Part shown: positions 7,317 through 15,396 of the stretch, in pieces
How the letters are laid out: the number at the start of each line of letters is the position of its first letter
How positions within the stretch are numbered: the stretch's first letter is position 1
DNA from: CAZADH01 sp964483805
GTDB lineage: Bacteria > Muiribacteriota > Ozemobacteria > Ozemobacterales > Ozemobacteraceae
Assembly: GCA_964483805.1 (NCBI GenBank)
Contig: CAZADH010000086.1
Span: forward strand, 1 to 20,794
DNA: 20,794 bases
Direction of reading: 5' to 3'
Position numbers and translations under genes: made by a program
The notes under the pieces: generated by a model
Seen by the model: only the letters and a program-made list of their open reading frames with translations
What the model was told of the DNA's origin: nothing
Databases searched by the model: none

Positions 7317-8683
7317 GAACGCGACGGCGCGACGGGCCGGTGCCGACTCCGGCCATCACCGAGCGCCATGCGTCGGTCATTCTCGACGCCATCGCTGACG
7401 GTGTATTTACGGTCGACAACGACTGGCGGATCACCTCGTTCAACCAGGCCGCCGCACGGATCACCGGCATCGCCCGCGACGAGGCGCTCGGCCGCCGTTG
7501 CTGCGAGGTGTTTCGCGCCACCGTGTGCGAATCCGACTGCGTGTTGCGCCGGTCACTGCAAACCGGCAAAGCCGAGGTCGGGCGCGTGGTCCGCATCATC
7601 ACGGCCCAGGGTGACGAGCTACCGATCAGTGTTTCGACCGGCATCCTGACCGACACCGACGGGGCCGTGGTCGGGGGCGTCGAGACATTCCGCGATCTCT
7701 CGGAGGTCGAGCAGTTGCGCCGCGACCTGCGCGGGCAGCGCACCACCGCCGACATCGTCACCGCCAGCCCCCGCATGCAGCAACTGCTCGACATGGTGCC
7801 GGCCGTTGCCGCGTCCGACAGTTCGGTGCTCATCTGTGGCGAGAGCGGCACCGGCAAAGAACTGGTGGCCCGGGCGTTGCATCACCTCGGCCCACGCCGC
7901 GCCAAGCCGTTGGTTACGGTCAACTGCGGCGCGCTGCCCGAGACCCTGCTCGAATCTGAGTTGTTTGGCTACAAGCGCGGCGCGTTCACCGACGCCCGCA
8001 CCGACAAACCCGGCCGGTTCGCACTCGCCGAGAGCGGCACGTTGTTTCTCGACGAAATCGGCGATCTGCCGGCGGCGGTCCAGGTCAAGTTGTTGCGCGT
8101 TCTGCAAGAAAGAGTCTACGAGCCGCTGGGAGCCACCCGCCCCGCAAAGGCGGACGTGCGGCTGGTGACCGCCACCAACCGTGACCTCGAGGCGCTGGTG
8201 GCGTCGGGCCAATTTCGCCGCGACCTCTACTACCGCATCAACGTCGTGCGGTTGCCGCTGCCGCCCCTGCGCGAGCGGCGCGAAGACATCCCGCTGCTGG
8301 TCGAGCACTTCATCGATCGGTTCAACCGGATCCGCCACCGGGAGATTTCGGGTATCGCCCGCGAAGCGCTCGACCTCCTCGAACAACACGACTATCCCGG
8401 CAACGTGCGCGAACTCGAGAATGCCATCGAGCACGCGTTTGTGTTGTGCCATCGGGGTCCGATCCACGTCGACCACCTGCCGCCGACCTTGCGGCGAGTA
8501 CCGACACCCGGCCGGGTCCGCCAGGCCACGACGTTACCCGACCTCGAACGCGATTTTCTGCGCGACCTGCTACAGAAACATCGTCACGACCGGGCCGCGG
8601 CGGCCCGCGAACTGGGCATCCACCCCGTCACCTTGTGGCGCAAGCTCAAGCGCCACCGCCTGTTGCGCGGGGGCCGCAAGTAG
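7313..8683 (+). CDS. PAS-AAA+-Fis sigma54-dependent activator
   Basis: This encodes 456 residues; its ATG overlaps the previous stop (ATGA), so translation is coupled. A PAS domain at about 18-130 carries four cysteines (C63, C64, C72, C76: CCEVFRATVCESDC). Such a cluster is common in this activator subgroup and could sense redox state or metal. The AAA+ domain spans about 145-380 with Walker A GESGTGKE (176-183) and Walker B LFLDEIGD (D247, E248). The sigma54-contact loop at 223-228 reads GAFTDA instead of GAFTGA. A Fis-type helix-turn-helix occupies about 412-454. It should open sigma54 promoters; the only good candidate in the window is at 18232-18247, beyond the restriction island. Desulfovibrio orp gene clusters pair similar cofactor proteins with a sigma54 activator (established knowledge), which fits a cluster-specific role. 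Confidence 0.9.
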   Translation: MRTRRRDGPVPTPAITERHASVILDAIADGVFTVDNDWRITSFNQAAARITGIARDEALGRRCCEVFRATVCESDCVLRRSLQTGKAEVGRVVRIITAQGDELPISVSTGILTDTDGAVVGGVETFRDLSEVEQLRRDLRGQRTTADIVTASPRMQQLLDMVPAVAASDSSVLICGESGTGKELVARALHHLGPRRAKPLVTVNCGALPETLLESELFGYKRGAFTDARTDKPGRFALAESGTLFLDEIGDLPAAVQVKLLRVLQERVYEPLGATRPAKADVRLVTATNRDLEALVASGQFRRDLYYRINVVRLPLPPLRERREDIPLLVEHFIDRFNRIRHREISGIAREALDLLEQHDYPGNVRELENAIEHAFVLCHRGPIHVDHLPPTLRRVPTPGRVRQATTLPDLERDFLRDLLQKHRHDRAAAARELGIHPVTLWRKLKRHRLLRGGRK

Positions 8684-8809
8684 CGGCCGCGGTTGAGCGG
8701 ATTTCGAAACGCGAGTTTCTGCCTTCTGCTCGCACCGTTTTTCGATCCCGTGCGTTTCTGTTCTTTGACGCGCCCTCGCGCCTGCAACGCAAGGAAGACG
8801 AACGCTATG
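8684..8809. other. Left junction of the restriction island, non-coding
   Basis: This gap lies between the converging ends of the sigma54 activator gene and the last island gene. Base composition shifts here from GC-rich to more AT-rich. I see no convincing terminator, tRNA end, attachment site or transposase remnant. Confidence 0.5.
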
Positions 8810-9961
8810 CTATTTTGGTCGTCTAACTATTGCCGCAAACTTGTTTCCCTGCCGATCATCTATAAACTCGATATCATTGTATTCTCTCAATGCTCGTTTG
8901 ATTCCGCTTCCCAGTCCACGATACGGGAGCATCTTTGACGCAAAAGAAGCAAGAATCGGATTTCGAATATTTGAGTTTCCGTTCTTGATATTCTCAATTG
9001 TTAGGTTGTTCGGTAGGTGACCTGGACTTACAATTTCAATTCTATCCGCAAACACCAGAATTCGAATTGGAGCCGTTATAAAATAGTCCCTGTGAATCAA
9101 AGCATTGGCCACGAGTTCTTCAAATACGATTCGCGGAATTTCGTCACTTCCTACAGAGTTTACTCCCTGTTCTCCTTGAATACTCCTGGTGTTCGAGAGG
9201 AGAAAGGAAATAGCACGCTGAAAAACGTCTGATAGTCGTCCTGAAATGTCCTTACTGTCAATATACTTCGTGTCTTCAATGTCATTTCCTGGAAATGCCA
9301 CGGCTTTGACGATGAATGCTGGAAGCCTGAACTGTGGTGCTCGAGCAAACATCAATGCCCCTGCCACGTTGAATGTATCCCCGTCAGCGAGATTCATATT
9401 CTTGAGTAATTGGGTAAGATCTGCTTCCGATCTGCCTAGGGAAACCCCAAACTCTTTTTCGTAGAAAGAGGCGAAGAAATCCAAGTCGATTCCGGCAATT
9501 GAAACACCGTTGGCAGGGATTTCATCGCCATGGACCAATCCCGATTTCTGAAGCATCCGCTGAATTTCCTCTCGGGATGTCACCTTTCGCTTATCGGAAC
9601 CGGACTTGACCCAAATTGCCCCCGAATTGTCCATGTATGGCTTGCTCAGGCCATCAGGTACCGCCACCACCATGACAATCCCGTCAGGATGCCTCACATT
9701 TTCCGTGGAGGGGTTGATAGGTGGGCGAACCGATTGGGAGCTGGCGTTCGAAAGAAGTTGGTTCAAGCGCCCGATGTCCTCTCTTTGAAGGCCGGAAATC
9801 GAACCGTCCTTGTTCACTCCGATAAAAATCCTGCCGCCGCCCGAATTGGAGAATGCCACGATCTCAGCCGCAAGCGAGTCGACATTCGTGAAATTCGCCT
9901 TGAACTGGTTTTTGCCGTCTTCCTCGCGACTGATAATTTCGATTAGTTCCGAGGTTTCCAT
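8810..9961 (-). CDS. AlbA_2 (Schlafen-type) / HATPase-like protein
   Basis: This encodes 383 residues; AAGGAG lies 11 bases before the ATG, inside the end of the preceding gene (19-base overlap). Residues about 12-130 fit the AlbA_2 or Schlafen-like domain formerly called AAA_4: EDGKNQFKANF, then LAAEIVAFSNSGGGRIFIGVNKDGSI, then an IWVKSGSDKRKV strand. Residues about 280-383 fit the HATPase_c_4 type domain of RecG-like proteins (FEELVANALIHRDYF, FADRIEIVSPGHLPNN, LGSGIKRALREY). Family members are often annotated as transcriptional regulators or putative helicases, but no helicase motor is present here. Relatives occur widely in restriction and defence loci. Being last in the operon, it may regulate the system or act as an effector. 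Domain calls are firm; role unknown. Confidence 0.82.
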   Translation of the reverse strand: METSELIEIISREEDGKNQFKANFTNVDSLAAEIVAFSNSGGGRIFIGVNKDGSISGLQREDIGRLNQLLSNASSQSVRPPINPSTENVRHPDGIVMVVAVPDGLSKPYMDNSGAIWVKSGSDKRKVTSREEIQRMLQKSGLVHGDEIPANGVSIAGIDLDFFASFYEKEFGVSLGRSEADLTQLLKNMNLADGDTFNVAGALMFARAPQFRLPAFIVKAVAFPGNDIEDTKYIDSKDISGRLSDVFQRAISFLLSNTRSIQGEQGVNSVGSDEIPRIVFEELVANALIHRDYFITAPIRILVFADRIEIVSPGHLPNNLTIENIKNGNSNIRNPILASFASKMLPYRGLGSGIKRALREYNDIEFIDDRQGNKFAAIVRRPK

Positions 9962-12594
9962 ATCTCGTATATCTCCTTGCGTCGCTCGAACGCCTCCTTA
10001 CCACCTTCCATAATGTTGACGATTTTCGCCTGCATGCAAGGATCGTCGACGCTCCTGGGAAACGGATGGACCCGATTGTCGGAATACTCGCAGGCAATGA
10101 CCATTTCCGCGTCTCCAAGGACCGGGAAATTGGGGTTATGGGTGGCAAAAACGAACTGTGTCTCCCGCTTCAATTCATGGATGAGCTTGATGACATCCTG
10201 GTAGATGGTCTGGTTATCCAGATCATCTTCTGGTTGGTCGATCAGGATAAGGTCGTTTTCTCGCTGGCTCAAGACAAACAGGATCAGGGCGGATGCGCGC
10301 TGGCCAAGCGAATGGTCCTTGAGCTCTTTGCCCCCATACTTGATGGTGAATTTGTCGGGCACACGATAGATCAATAGGGTCTCGAGCTGTTTCAGAAAGT
10401 ACTCCCAAAACTTGGGACCACTTTCTCCAAGAATCTGATCGGCTCGTTCCCTTCCTTCGAAGATCGCCCCCATGTCAGGAAACTCATCGACGATTTTCTG
10501 GATAGTCGTGTCTCTGAGAGCACTTCCTTTGAGGATTTCGCGAAGGAACTCTTTGAATCTGGTCTTGTCGGATTTGAATTCCGTGACGATCTCGAGGGAT
10601 GAATGGTTCGCATTGACCTTGGCCATTTCACCCTGAATGATTCGGAACTCTTTGAGCCACAATTCGTTCAACAGAGAAAGCTCCCTCGTGAGCTCCTGCC
10701 GGATCTCCTCGGATTTCGCCTGTTCCTTTTCGAGTTCGGCGAGGATCGCTTTGGATTGCTCCAATACCTTGTTCTTCTGCCTGAACTCATCGGGCCGGAT
10801 GGTTGGAACTCCGGCTGCGCGCAGTTCATCCGAAATACTGCGCTCGATGGCGGCGAATTCCTCCTTGAGTCCCTGGAAGATTCGCTCGAACTCTGCCTGT
10901 TTGCCAGCCAATGTCGTTCGCGATTCGGCGAGAGAATCCCTAATCTGTTTGACAGAATCAACAAGCTTAACGATTGCCGCATAGGCCGCAAAGAAATCGG
11001 TGAAGAAAGCCTCGCTTTGCTTCGTCTTGTAGAGCGTGTGATTTCTGATCGTATCCTCATGCTGCATCAACAAGTCTGTCAAAGCATCATGCAATGCGGT
11101 CACACTCTCGGCGATTTCCTTGAGCTTTCGGGAATCAGCATCGAAATCGACCTGTTTCTGAAGTTTCTCCTCGATCCCATACTTCTTATACCGCTCTAGC
11201 TGGAACTCGGCATTCTGCTTCTTTGCCGTGTGTTCTTCTTTGCGTGCGGCAATGTTCGAGAGCTTCTGATATCGTCGAACGGAAGCCTGGACTTTTTGTT
11301 GCTGCTCTTCGATTTGCAACCTGAGTTCGCGCGTTTTCTCCCCGATCAGCTTTTCGACCAGGTTCTTCTCGAACCCATCTCCAGAATTCGAAAGGTCCTT
11401 CTGACCGAAATACAGGGGCTTGTGAACGACGGTTTCGCGGATCGAGACCCCGGGTTGAAGTTCGCCGTTCACGAGCACCTCGGGCCGATGGTCCCATATT
11501 CGGCGAATCTCGTATTCCTGGCCAAAGCGATCGATTGCGACGATGGTGACCTTCCCGCCGCTGCCCAAGGTATGCTTGAGAAGCTTCTTCTTATATTCGG
11601 CGTCGGCGGGGTTATCTCCGGCGGGAACATCCATGGCGAACCGTATCGACTCGACGATGGAGGATTTCCCGCTTCCCCGCACACCGATCAAAGCGTTGAG
11701 TCCGGGGGAAAAATCCAGTCGGTGGCCATCAAGAGTGCCACCTTCGAAGCGAATCGACTTGATGAAAGAACGGGTGTGTTTGGGGATTTCACGTGCCACG
11801 CGATGCGCGGAATCGCACAGGGCAAACTTAACTGCTTCGAAGGAAAAAGCCCCGATCTTCACGAAGCAGGCGTCGCCCTTACCGATCTCGTCGATCTTTT
11901 TGGGGTCCGATCCTTCGACCTCGGCCGGATACGAATGACCGAGCCACCCCTTGACCTTCAAGCGGCAAGGCGCATCCTGCTTGTCATGGCTCCGGACCTT
12001 CTGAAAACCACGACAACGCCTCTGGAAGTAGTCAGTCTTTCCCAGCTCGGTCAAACGACCGCCATCCATTTCCAGCCAGAGACCGCTGTTCTGCTCGACA
12101 TGAGCGAAAATGATAAAAAAGTCCCGGTTGTACGCTTCGAGTTTCTTGATGGTCTCAACCAAGCTATCCTGGCTTCGCCCGTTTTCGTTCTCGTATTGAT
12201 CGGGCGTTTTTCCGGCAAAGGTGACGTTGAGGAACTGATTGATGTAGTCCTGCCCGTTTTCGAGCCACTCGTCACTGAATACTACGATGGTATGAATGCC
12301 GTTCGCCCCGTCGTTGACAGACAACTCAACACCGGGAAGCAACAGAATGTCCTTCTTTCTGGCGGCCTTTCGCATGGCATCGAATTCGGACCTTGCGAAC
12401 TTGTTGTGGTTGGCGATGACGCCCACTCGGATGGCGGCAGTTGAAAGGGCATCCAGATACGTGCTCAGGTAGGAATTCTCATCACCGGAATAGGCGAACT
12501 GCTTATCGGCTTTTGTGTGCAGATGGAAATCCACTCTGACCCAGCGGGAGCCATTCGTAAAGATTTCTGGAATCTTGATTTCGTTGGTGCTCAT
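9943..12594 (-). CDS. PHP-domain/SMC-like ATPase (TrlF-like)
   Basis: This encodes 883 residues; its ATG overlaps the hsdS stop (ATGA). The N-terminus is a PHP phosphoesterase domain (about 18-270): DFHLHT (H24, H26), ANHN (H63), PGVE (E90), H101 and FAHVE (H165), a plausible metal-binding set. An ABC/SMC-like ATPase follows: Walker A GVRGSGKSS at 304-312, a long charged coiled-coil segment at about 420-700, a signature-like SLGQRA near 762, Walker B LILIDQPED ending near 789 and an H-loop ATHN with H819. This architecture resembles what NCBI annotates as TrlF-family AAA-like ATPase. PHP domains hydrolyse phosphoesters and SMC-like motors act on nucleic acids, so an ATP-gated nuclease is a reasonable inference. 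Position beside hsdS parallels PrrC and RloC, the anticodon nucleases found in other type I loci, but the nuclease domain is different. Confidence 0.83.
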   Translation of the reverse strand: MSTNEIKIPEIFTNGSRWVRVDFHLHTKADKQFAYSGDENSYLSTYLDALSTAAIRVGVIANHNKFARSEFDAMRKAARKKDILLLPGVELSVNDGANGIHTIVVFSDEWLENGQDYINQFLNVTFAGKTPDQYENENGRSQDSLVETIKKLEAYNRDFFIIFAHVEQNSGLWLEMDGGRLTELGKTDYFQRRCRGFQKVRSHDKQDAPCRLKVKGWLGHSYPAEVEGSDPKKIDEIGKGDACFVKIGAFSFEAVKFALCDSAHRVAREIPKHTRSFIKSIRFEGGTLDGHRLDFSPGLNALIGVRGSGKSSIVESIRFAMDVPAGDNPADAEYKKKLLKHTLGSGGKVTIVAIDRFGQEYEIRRIWDHRPEVLVNGELQPGVSIRETVVHKPLYFGQKDLSNSGDGFEKNLVEKLIGEKTRELRLQIEEQQQKVQASVRRYQKLSNIAARKEEHTAKKQNAEFQLERYKKYGIEEKLQKQVDFDADSRKLKEIAESVTALHDALTDLLMQHEDTIRNHTLYKTKQSEAFFTDFFAAYAAIVKLVDSVKQIRDSLAESRTTLAGKQAEFERIFQGLKEEFAAIERSISDELRAAGVPTIRPDEFRQKNKVLEQSKAILAELEKEQAKSEEIRQELTRELSLLNELWLKEFRIIQGEMAKVNANHSSLEIVTEFKSDKTRFKEFLREILKGSALRDTTIQKIVDEFPDMGAIFEGRERADQILGESGPKFWEYFLKQLETLLIYRVPDKFTIKYGGKELKDHSLGQRASALILFVLSQRENDLILIDQPEDDLDNQTIYQDVIKLIHELKRETQFVFATHNPNFPVLGDAEMVIACEYSDNRVHPFPRSVDDPCMQAKIVNIMEGGKEAFERRKEIYEIWKPRN

Positions 12595-13970
12595 GCGTTT
12601 GCCCCCTGGAACCCGTGATTGTTGCTTTCAAAGGCCTCTCGCAATACCGCTTGCATCAATTCATCCGATTTTGCCTTCCGTTCGGCAACCTGCGCTTCGA
12701 GATCGGAGACCATGGAAAGAAGCTGAGAAACCCGATCGACGATTTTTCTCTGCTCACCAAGGGCGGGAACTGCCAGTGGAAGCCTGAAGAGAAGTTTTTG
12801 GTTTAGGTTGTCCATGGTTTGGCCAATGGAATCGCGTAATAGAAACTTTTGGGAATTCTCCGAACAATAGGCAAGCTGCAAGAATGCTTTGTTAATGGCA
12901 AGAATTCGCAAAAAAAACGAGCCGGTACCACACAACCAACCATTTTGTTCTTCTTGTACAACTGCACACTTCCGAAGATTTCCCCGTCTAGCGATTACCA
13001 AATCCCCAGCATTGAGAGCATAACGCTTCAATCGATCCCGCGTTTTCTCCGATATTTGCATTCGATCATCCGCTAAGATATTCCCATCAACTACATTCAT
13101 TGGGTTCACTACTGGAATCCCAGATTTCACATAATCTGATTTGTGAAGCATCGAACCAAACGGTCCCGTTGAAAGCTCCTCGGCAACTTCCGACAAATGG
13201 CACCAGACCCAACCTTGGGGGATTTGGAACGGCATTTCATCAGGTTTGATGAGAGGGAGCGGCTTCTCCTTCTTGATTTTGCCTTCGGCGATCAACTTTT
13301 GTTTTTCAGCCTTGATCTGTTCGAGAAGGGCCGCTGCATCATACTCCGGATCCCCCTTCCGAACGGGATGCTCTTCCCGCCACTTCGCCGTCAACTTTCC
13401 CTCGATGGCCTCCTGAAGAATCGTCTGCCGTAGTTGCTTCAGAAATCCACTTTGATCATGATGCGTCAGGTCTAAGTTGGAGCGAAAATCGTTGAATGCG
13501 TGGAATCGACGAGAAATGTCCCTTTGGGCACGCAGAATTGGTAAGGGAATTTGATAATCCAAGAATTCCCATGCTCGAATCGATGAATAGTTAGTACTGC
13601 CTTTGGCTTCGATCTGGTCTTGGATTCTCTTGGAATGAATAAGGGTTTCGAAATACTCCTGAGTGATCTTTGATTTGTCCAATTCATAGAGGTAGTAATG
13701 GCTACTGACAATCGCCCCATCCAACTCAGGTGGAATAAAGCCATATCCGCCAAATTTGGCGTCCATCTCCGCAACCACCAAATCGCCCTCTCGGCAAACT
13801 TGCTGTTTCTTTGTTTTGATCCTACTCCCAAGGATTTTCTCTCGAAGAACAATTCCTCTCCGGTGAAGCTGGACCCGACAAAGTTTGTATTCCTGCGAAT
13901 CATCGATCTTGATGGTGCCCTTACGATGACGCAGGACATCAGCGAGTTTTACAGTTTTCCACTCAACCAT
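12591..13970 (-). CDS. hsdS: Type I restriction-modification specificity subunit HsdS
   Basis: This encodes 459 residues from ATG at 13970, preceded by GGAG inside the hsdM end; an in-frame TTG two codons earlier is less likely. Two target-recognition domains (about 1-160 and 250-420) are each followed by a conserved helical spacer (LKQLRQTILQEAIEGKLTAKWRE near 179-201 and a C-terminal helix with LEAQVAERKAKSDELMQAVLREAF). The first recognises one half and the second the other half of a bipartite DNA target, and the helices set the gap. HsdS holds two HsdM and, for cutting, HsdR subunits. The target sequence cannot be read from here. The gene is intact, with no second hsdS or inverted repeats nearby, so phase variation by shuffling is not indicated. 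Confidence 0.92.
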   Translation of the reverse strand: MVEWKTVKLADVLRHRKGTIKIDDSQEYKLCRVQLHRRGIVLREKILGSRIKTKKQQVCREGDLVVAEMDAKFGGYGFIPPELDGAIVSSHYYLYELDKSKITQEYFETLIHSKRIQDQIEAKGSTNYSSIRAWEFLDYQIPLPILRAQRDISRRFHAFNDFRSNLDLTHHDQSGFLKQLRQTILQEAIEGKLTAKWREEHPVRKGDPEYDAAALLEQIKAEKQKLIAEGKIKKEKPLPLIKPDEMPFQIPQGWVWCHLSEVAEELSTGPFGSMLHKSDYVKSGIPVVNPMNVVDGNILADDRMQISEKTRDRLKRYALNAGDLVIARRGNLRKCAVVQEEQNGWLCGTGSFFLRILAINKAFLQLAYCSENSQKFLLRDSIGQTMDNLNQKLLFRLPLAVPALGEQRKIVDRVSQLLSMVSDLEAQVAERKAKSDELMQAVLREAFESNNHGFQGANA

Positions 13971-15396
13971 TTTCAAGCTCCATCTTCAACTGTTCGAGGA
14001 GATTGTCACTCTTCCTGAAAGACTCGTGGAGCAGGTCAAGTAACTCCGCGCTTGTGTATTGATGACTCGCTTCAGGTGTGTGTGGATTCTTGATGTCCAG
14101 GCTGAAGCCGTTGGCTTCGAGCGTTTCGACGGAAACCTTCCATGCCTGCTTGGAAGGCTCGCGGTTGCTCCACCATTCCTTCAACGAGACGAACTCGGCC
14201 TTTTGGATGGGCTTGGTTTTCGAGTAGGCTTTGACGCCCTCGGGAAGCCGGTGCTCCCAATACCAGATTTCCTTGGTCGGCTGGCCTTTGGTGAAAAAGA
14301 GGAGATTTGTCGCCACCGCCGCATAGGGTTGAAACACGGAGTTCGGCAGTCTGACAATGGTGTGCAGGTTGCAGGTTTCGAGCAGGTGCTTGCGAATGCG
14401 TTGTTTGACTCCGTCGCCCGTGAGTGAACCATCGGGAAGAACGATGGCGGCGCGACCGCCTTCCTTCAGGTATCGAACCATCAGAACCAGGAAGAGGTCG
14501 GCGCTTTCGGTCGTGCGGTAATTCTGCGGGAAATTCGTTTCGGCGCCGTCCGTGACCGACGCGCCGAAGGGTGGATTGGCCAGAATGACGTCAACCCGGT
14601 CTTTCTGACCGATCGAACTGTATTCCCGGTTGAGGCTGTCCGTATAGTCAACATTCGGAACTTCGATGTCATGCAAAATAAGGTTCGTCACGCACAGCAT
14701 GAAGGGAAGCGGTTTGAATTCCATGCCGTGGATGTGGGTCTCGAGCGCCTCGAGGTCATCGACCCCTTTGACGTCCTTCCGGCGGATGTTCTCGATGGCC
14801 GAGGTGAGAAACCCCCCCGTTCCGCAGGCAGGGTCGAGAACCTTTTCCCCAAGGCGCGGATCGATGATCTCGGTCATGAACTCCGTGATGGCACGGGGTG
14901 TGTAGAATTCCCCGTAGTTTCCCGCGCTTTGCAGGTCGCGGAGGATCGTCTCGTAGATATCGCCGAACAGATGCCGGTCTTCGGAGAGATTGAAGTTGAT
15001 CTTGTTCAGTTCGTTCAGCACCTGGCGAATGATGGTGCCGTTCTTCATGTAGTTGTTGGTGCCTTCGAAGATCTCTCGGATGATGATCGCCCGTTTGTTT
15101 CCACTCGCCACATCGAGGTTCTTCAAGGTCGGAAACAATTCCTTCTCGACGAAATCCCGCAATGCATCACCGGTCATTCCTTCATCATCGGCGGCCCAGG
15201 CCCGCCACTGGCACTTCTTCGGAATCGGGGAGCGATACCCGTCGTTCAACAGTTCGAGCTCTTGATCCTTGTCGTCGAGAATCTTTAGGGAAATGAGCCA
15301 TCCGAGTTGTTCGATTCGTTGGGCGTCGCCGGAAACTCCGGGGTCTTTGCGCATGATGTTCTGCAAGCTCTTGATGATGTGACCGATGTTCTTCAT
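13963..15396 (-). CDS. hsdM: Type I restriction-modification N6-adenine methyltransferase HsdM
   Basis: This encodes 477 residues; its ATG directly follows the hsdR stop (TAAATG), with AGGCGG inside the hsdR end as ribosome-binding site. An N-terminal helical HsdM domain (about 1-140) is followed by the methyltransferase domain: YGEFYTPRAI, the S-adenosylmethionine-binding motif DPACGTGG at 188-195 and the catalytic NPPF at 274-277. NPPF is typical of N6-adenine methylation. It should methylate the host copies of the HsdS target and, with HsdS and HsdR, form the restriction enzyme. Length and motifs are normal, so it is probably active. Confidence 0.96.
   Translation of the reverse strand: MKNIGHIIKSLQNIMRKDPGVSGDAQRIEQLGWLISLKILDDKDQELELLNDGYRSPIPKKCQWRAWAADDEGMTGDALRDFVEKELFPTLKNLDVASGNKRAIIIREIFEGTNNYMKNGTIIRQVLNELNKINFNLSEDRHLFGDIYETILRDLQSAGNYGEFYTPRAITEFMTEIIDPRLGEKVLDPACGTGGFLTSAIENIRRKDVKGVDDLEALETHIHGMEFKPLPFMLCVTNLILHDIEVPNVDYTDSLNREYSSIGQKDRVDVILANPPFGASVTDGAETNFPQNYRTTESADLFLVLMVRYLKEGGRAAIVLPDGSLTGDGVKQRIRKHLLETCNLHTIVRLPNSVFQPYAAVATNLLFFTKGQPTKEIWYWEHRLPEGVKAYSKTKPIQKAEFVSLKEWWSNREPSKQAWKVSVETLEANGFSLDIKNPHTPEASHQYTSAELLDLLHESFRKSDNLLEQLKMELENG

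Noticed and set aside
9943..12594. PrrC or RloC anticodon nuclease
   Set aside because: The position and ATPase suggested it, but the extra domain is an N-terminal PHP domain and no anticodon-nuclease region or zinc hook is recognised.
12591..13970. Phase-variable hsdS
   Set aside because: No second specificity gene, recombinase, inverted repeats or simple-sequence tract nearby.
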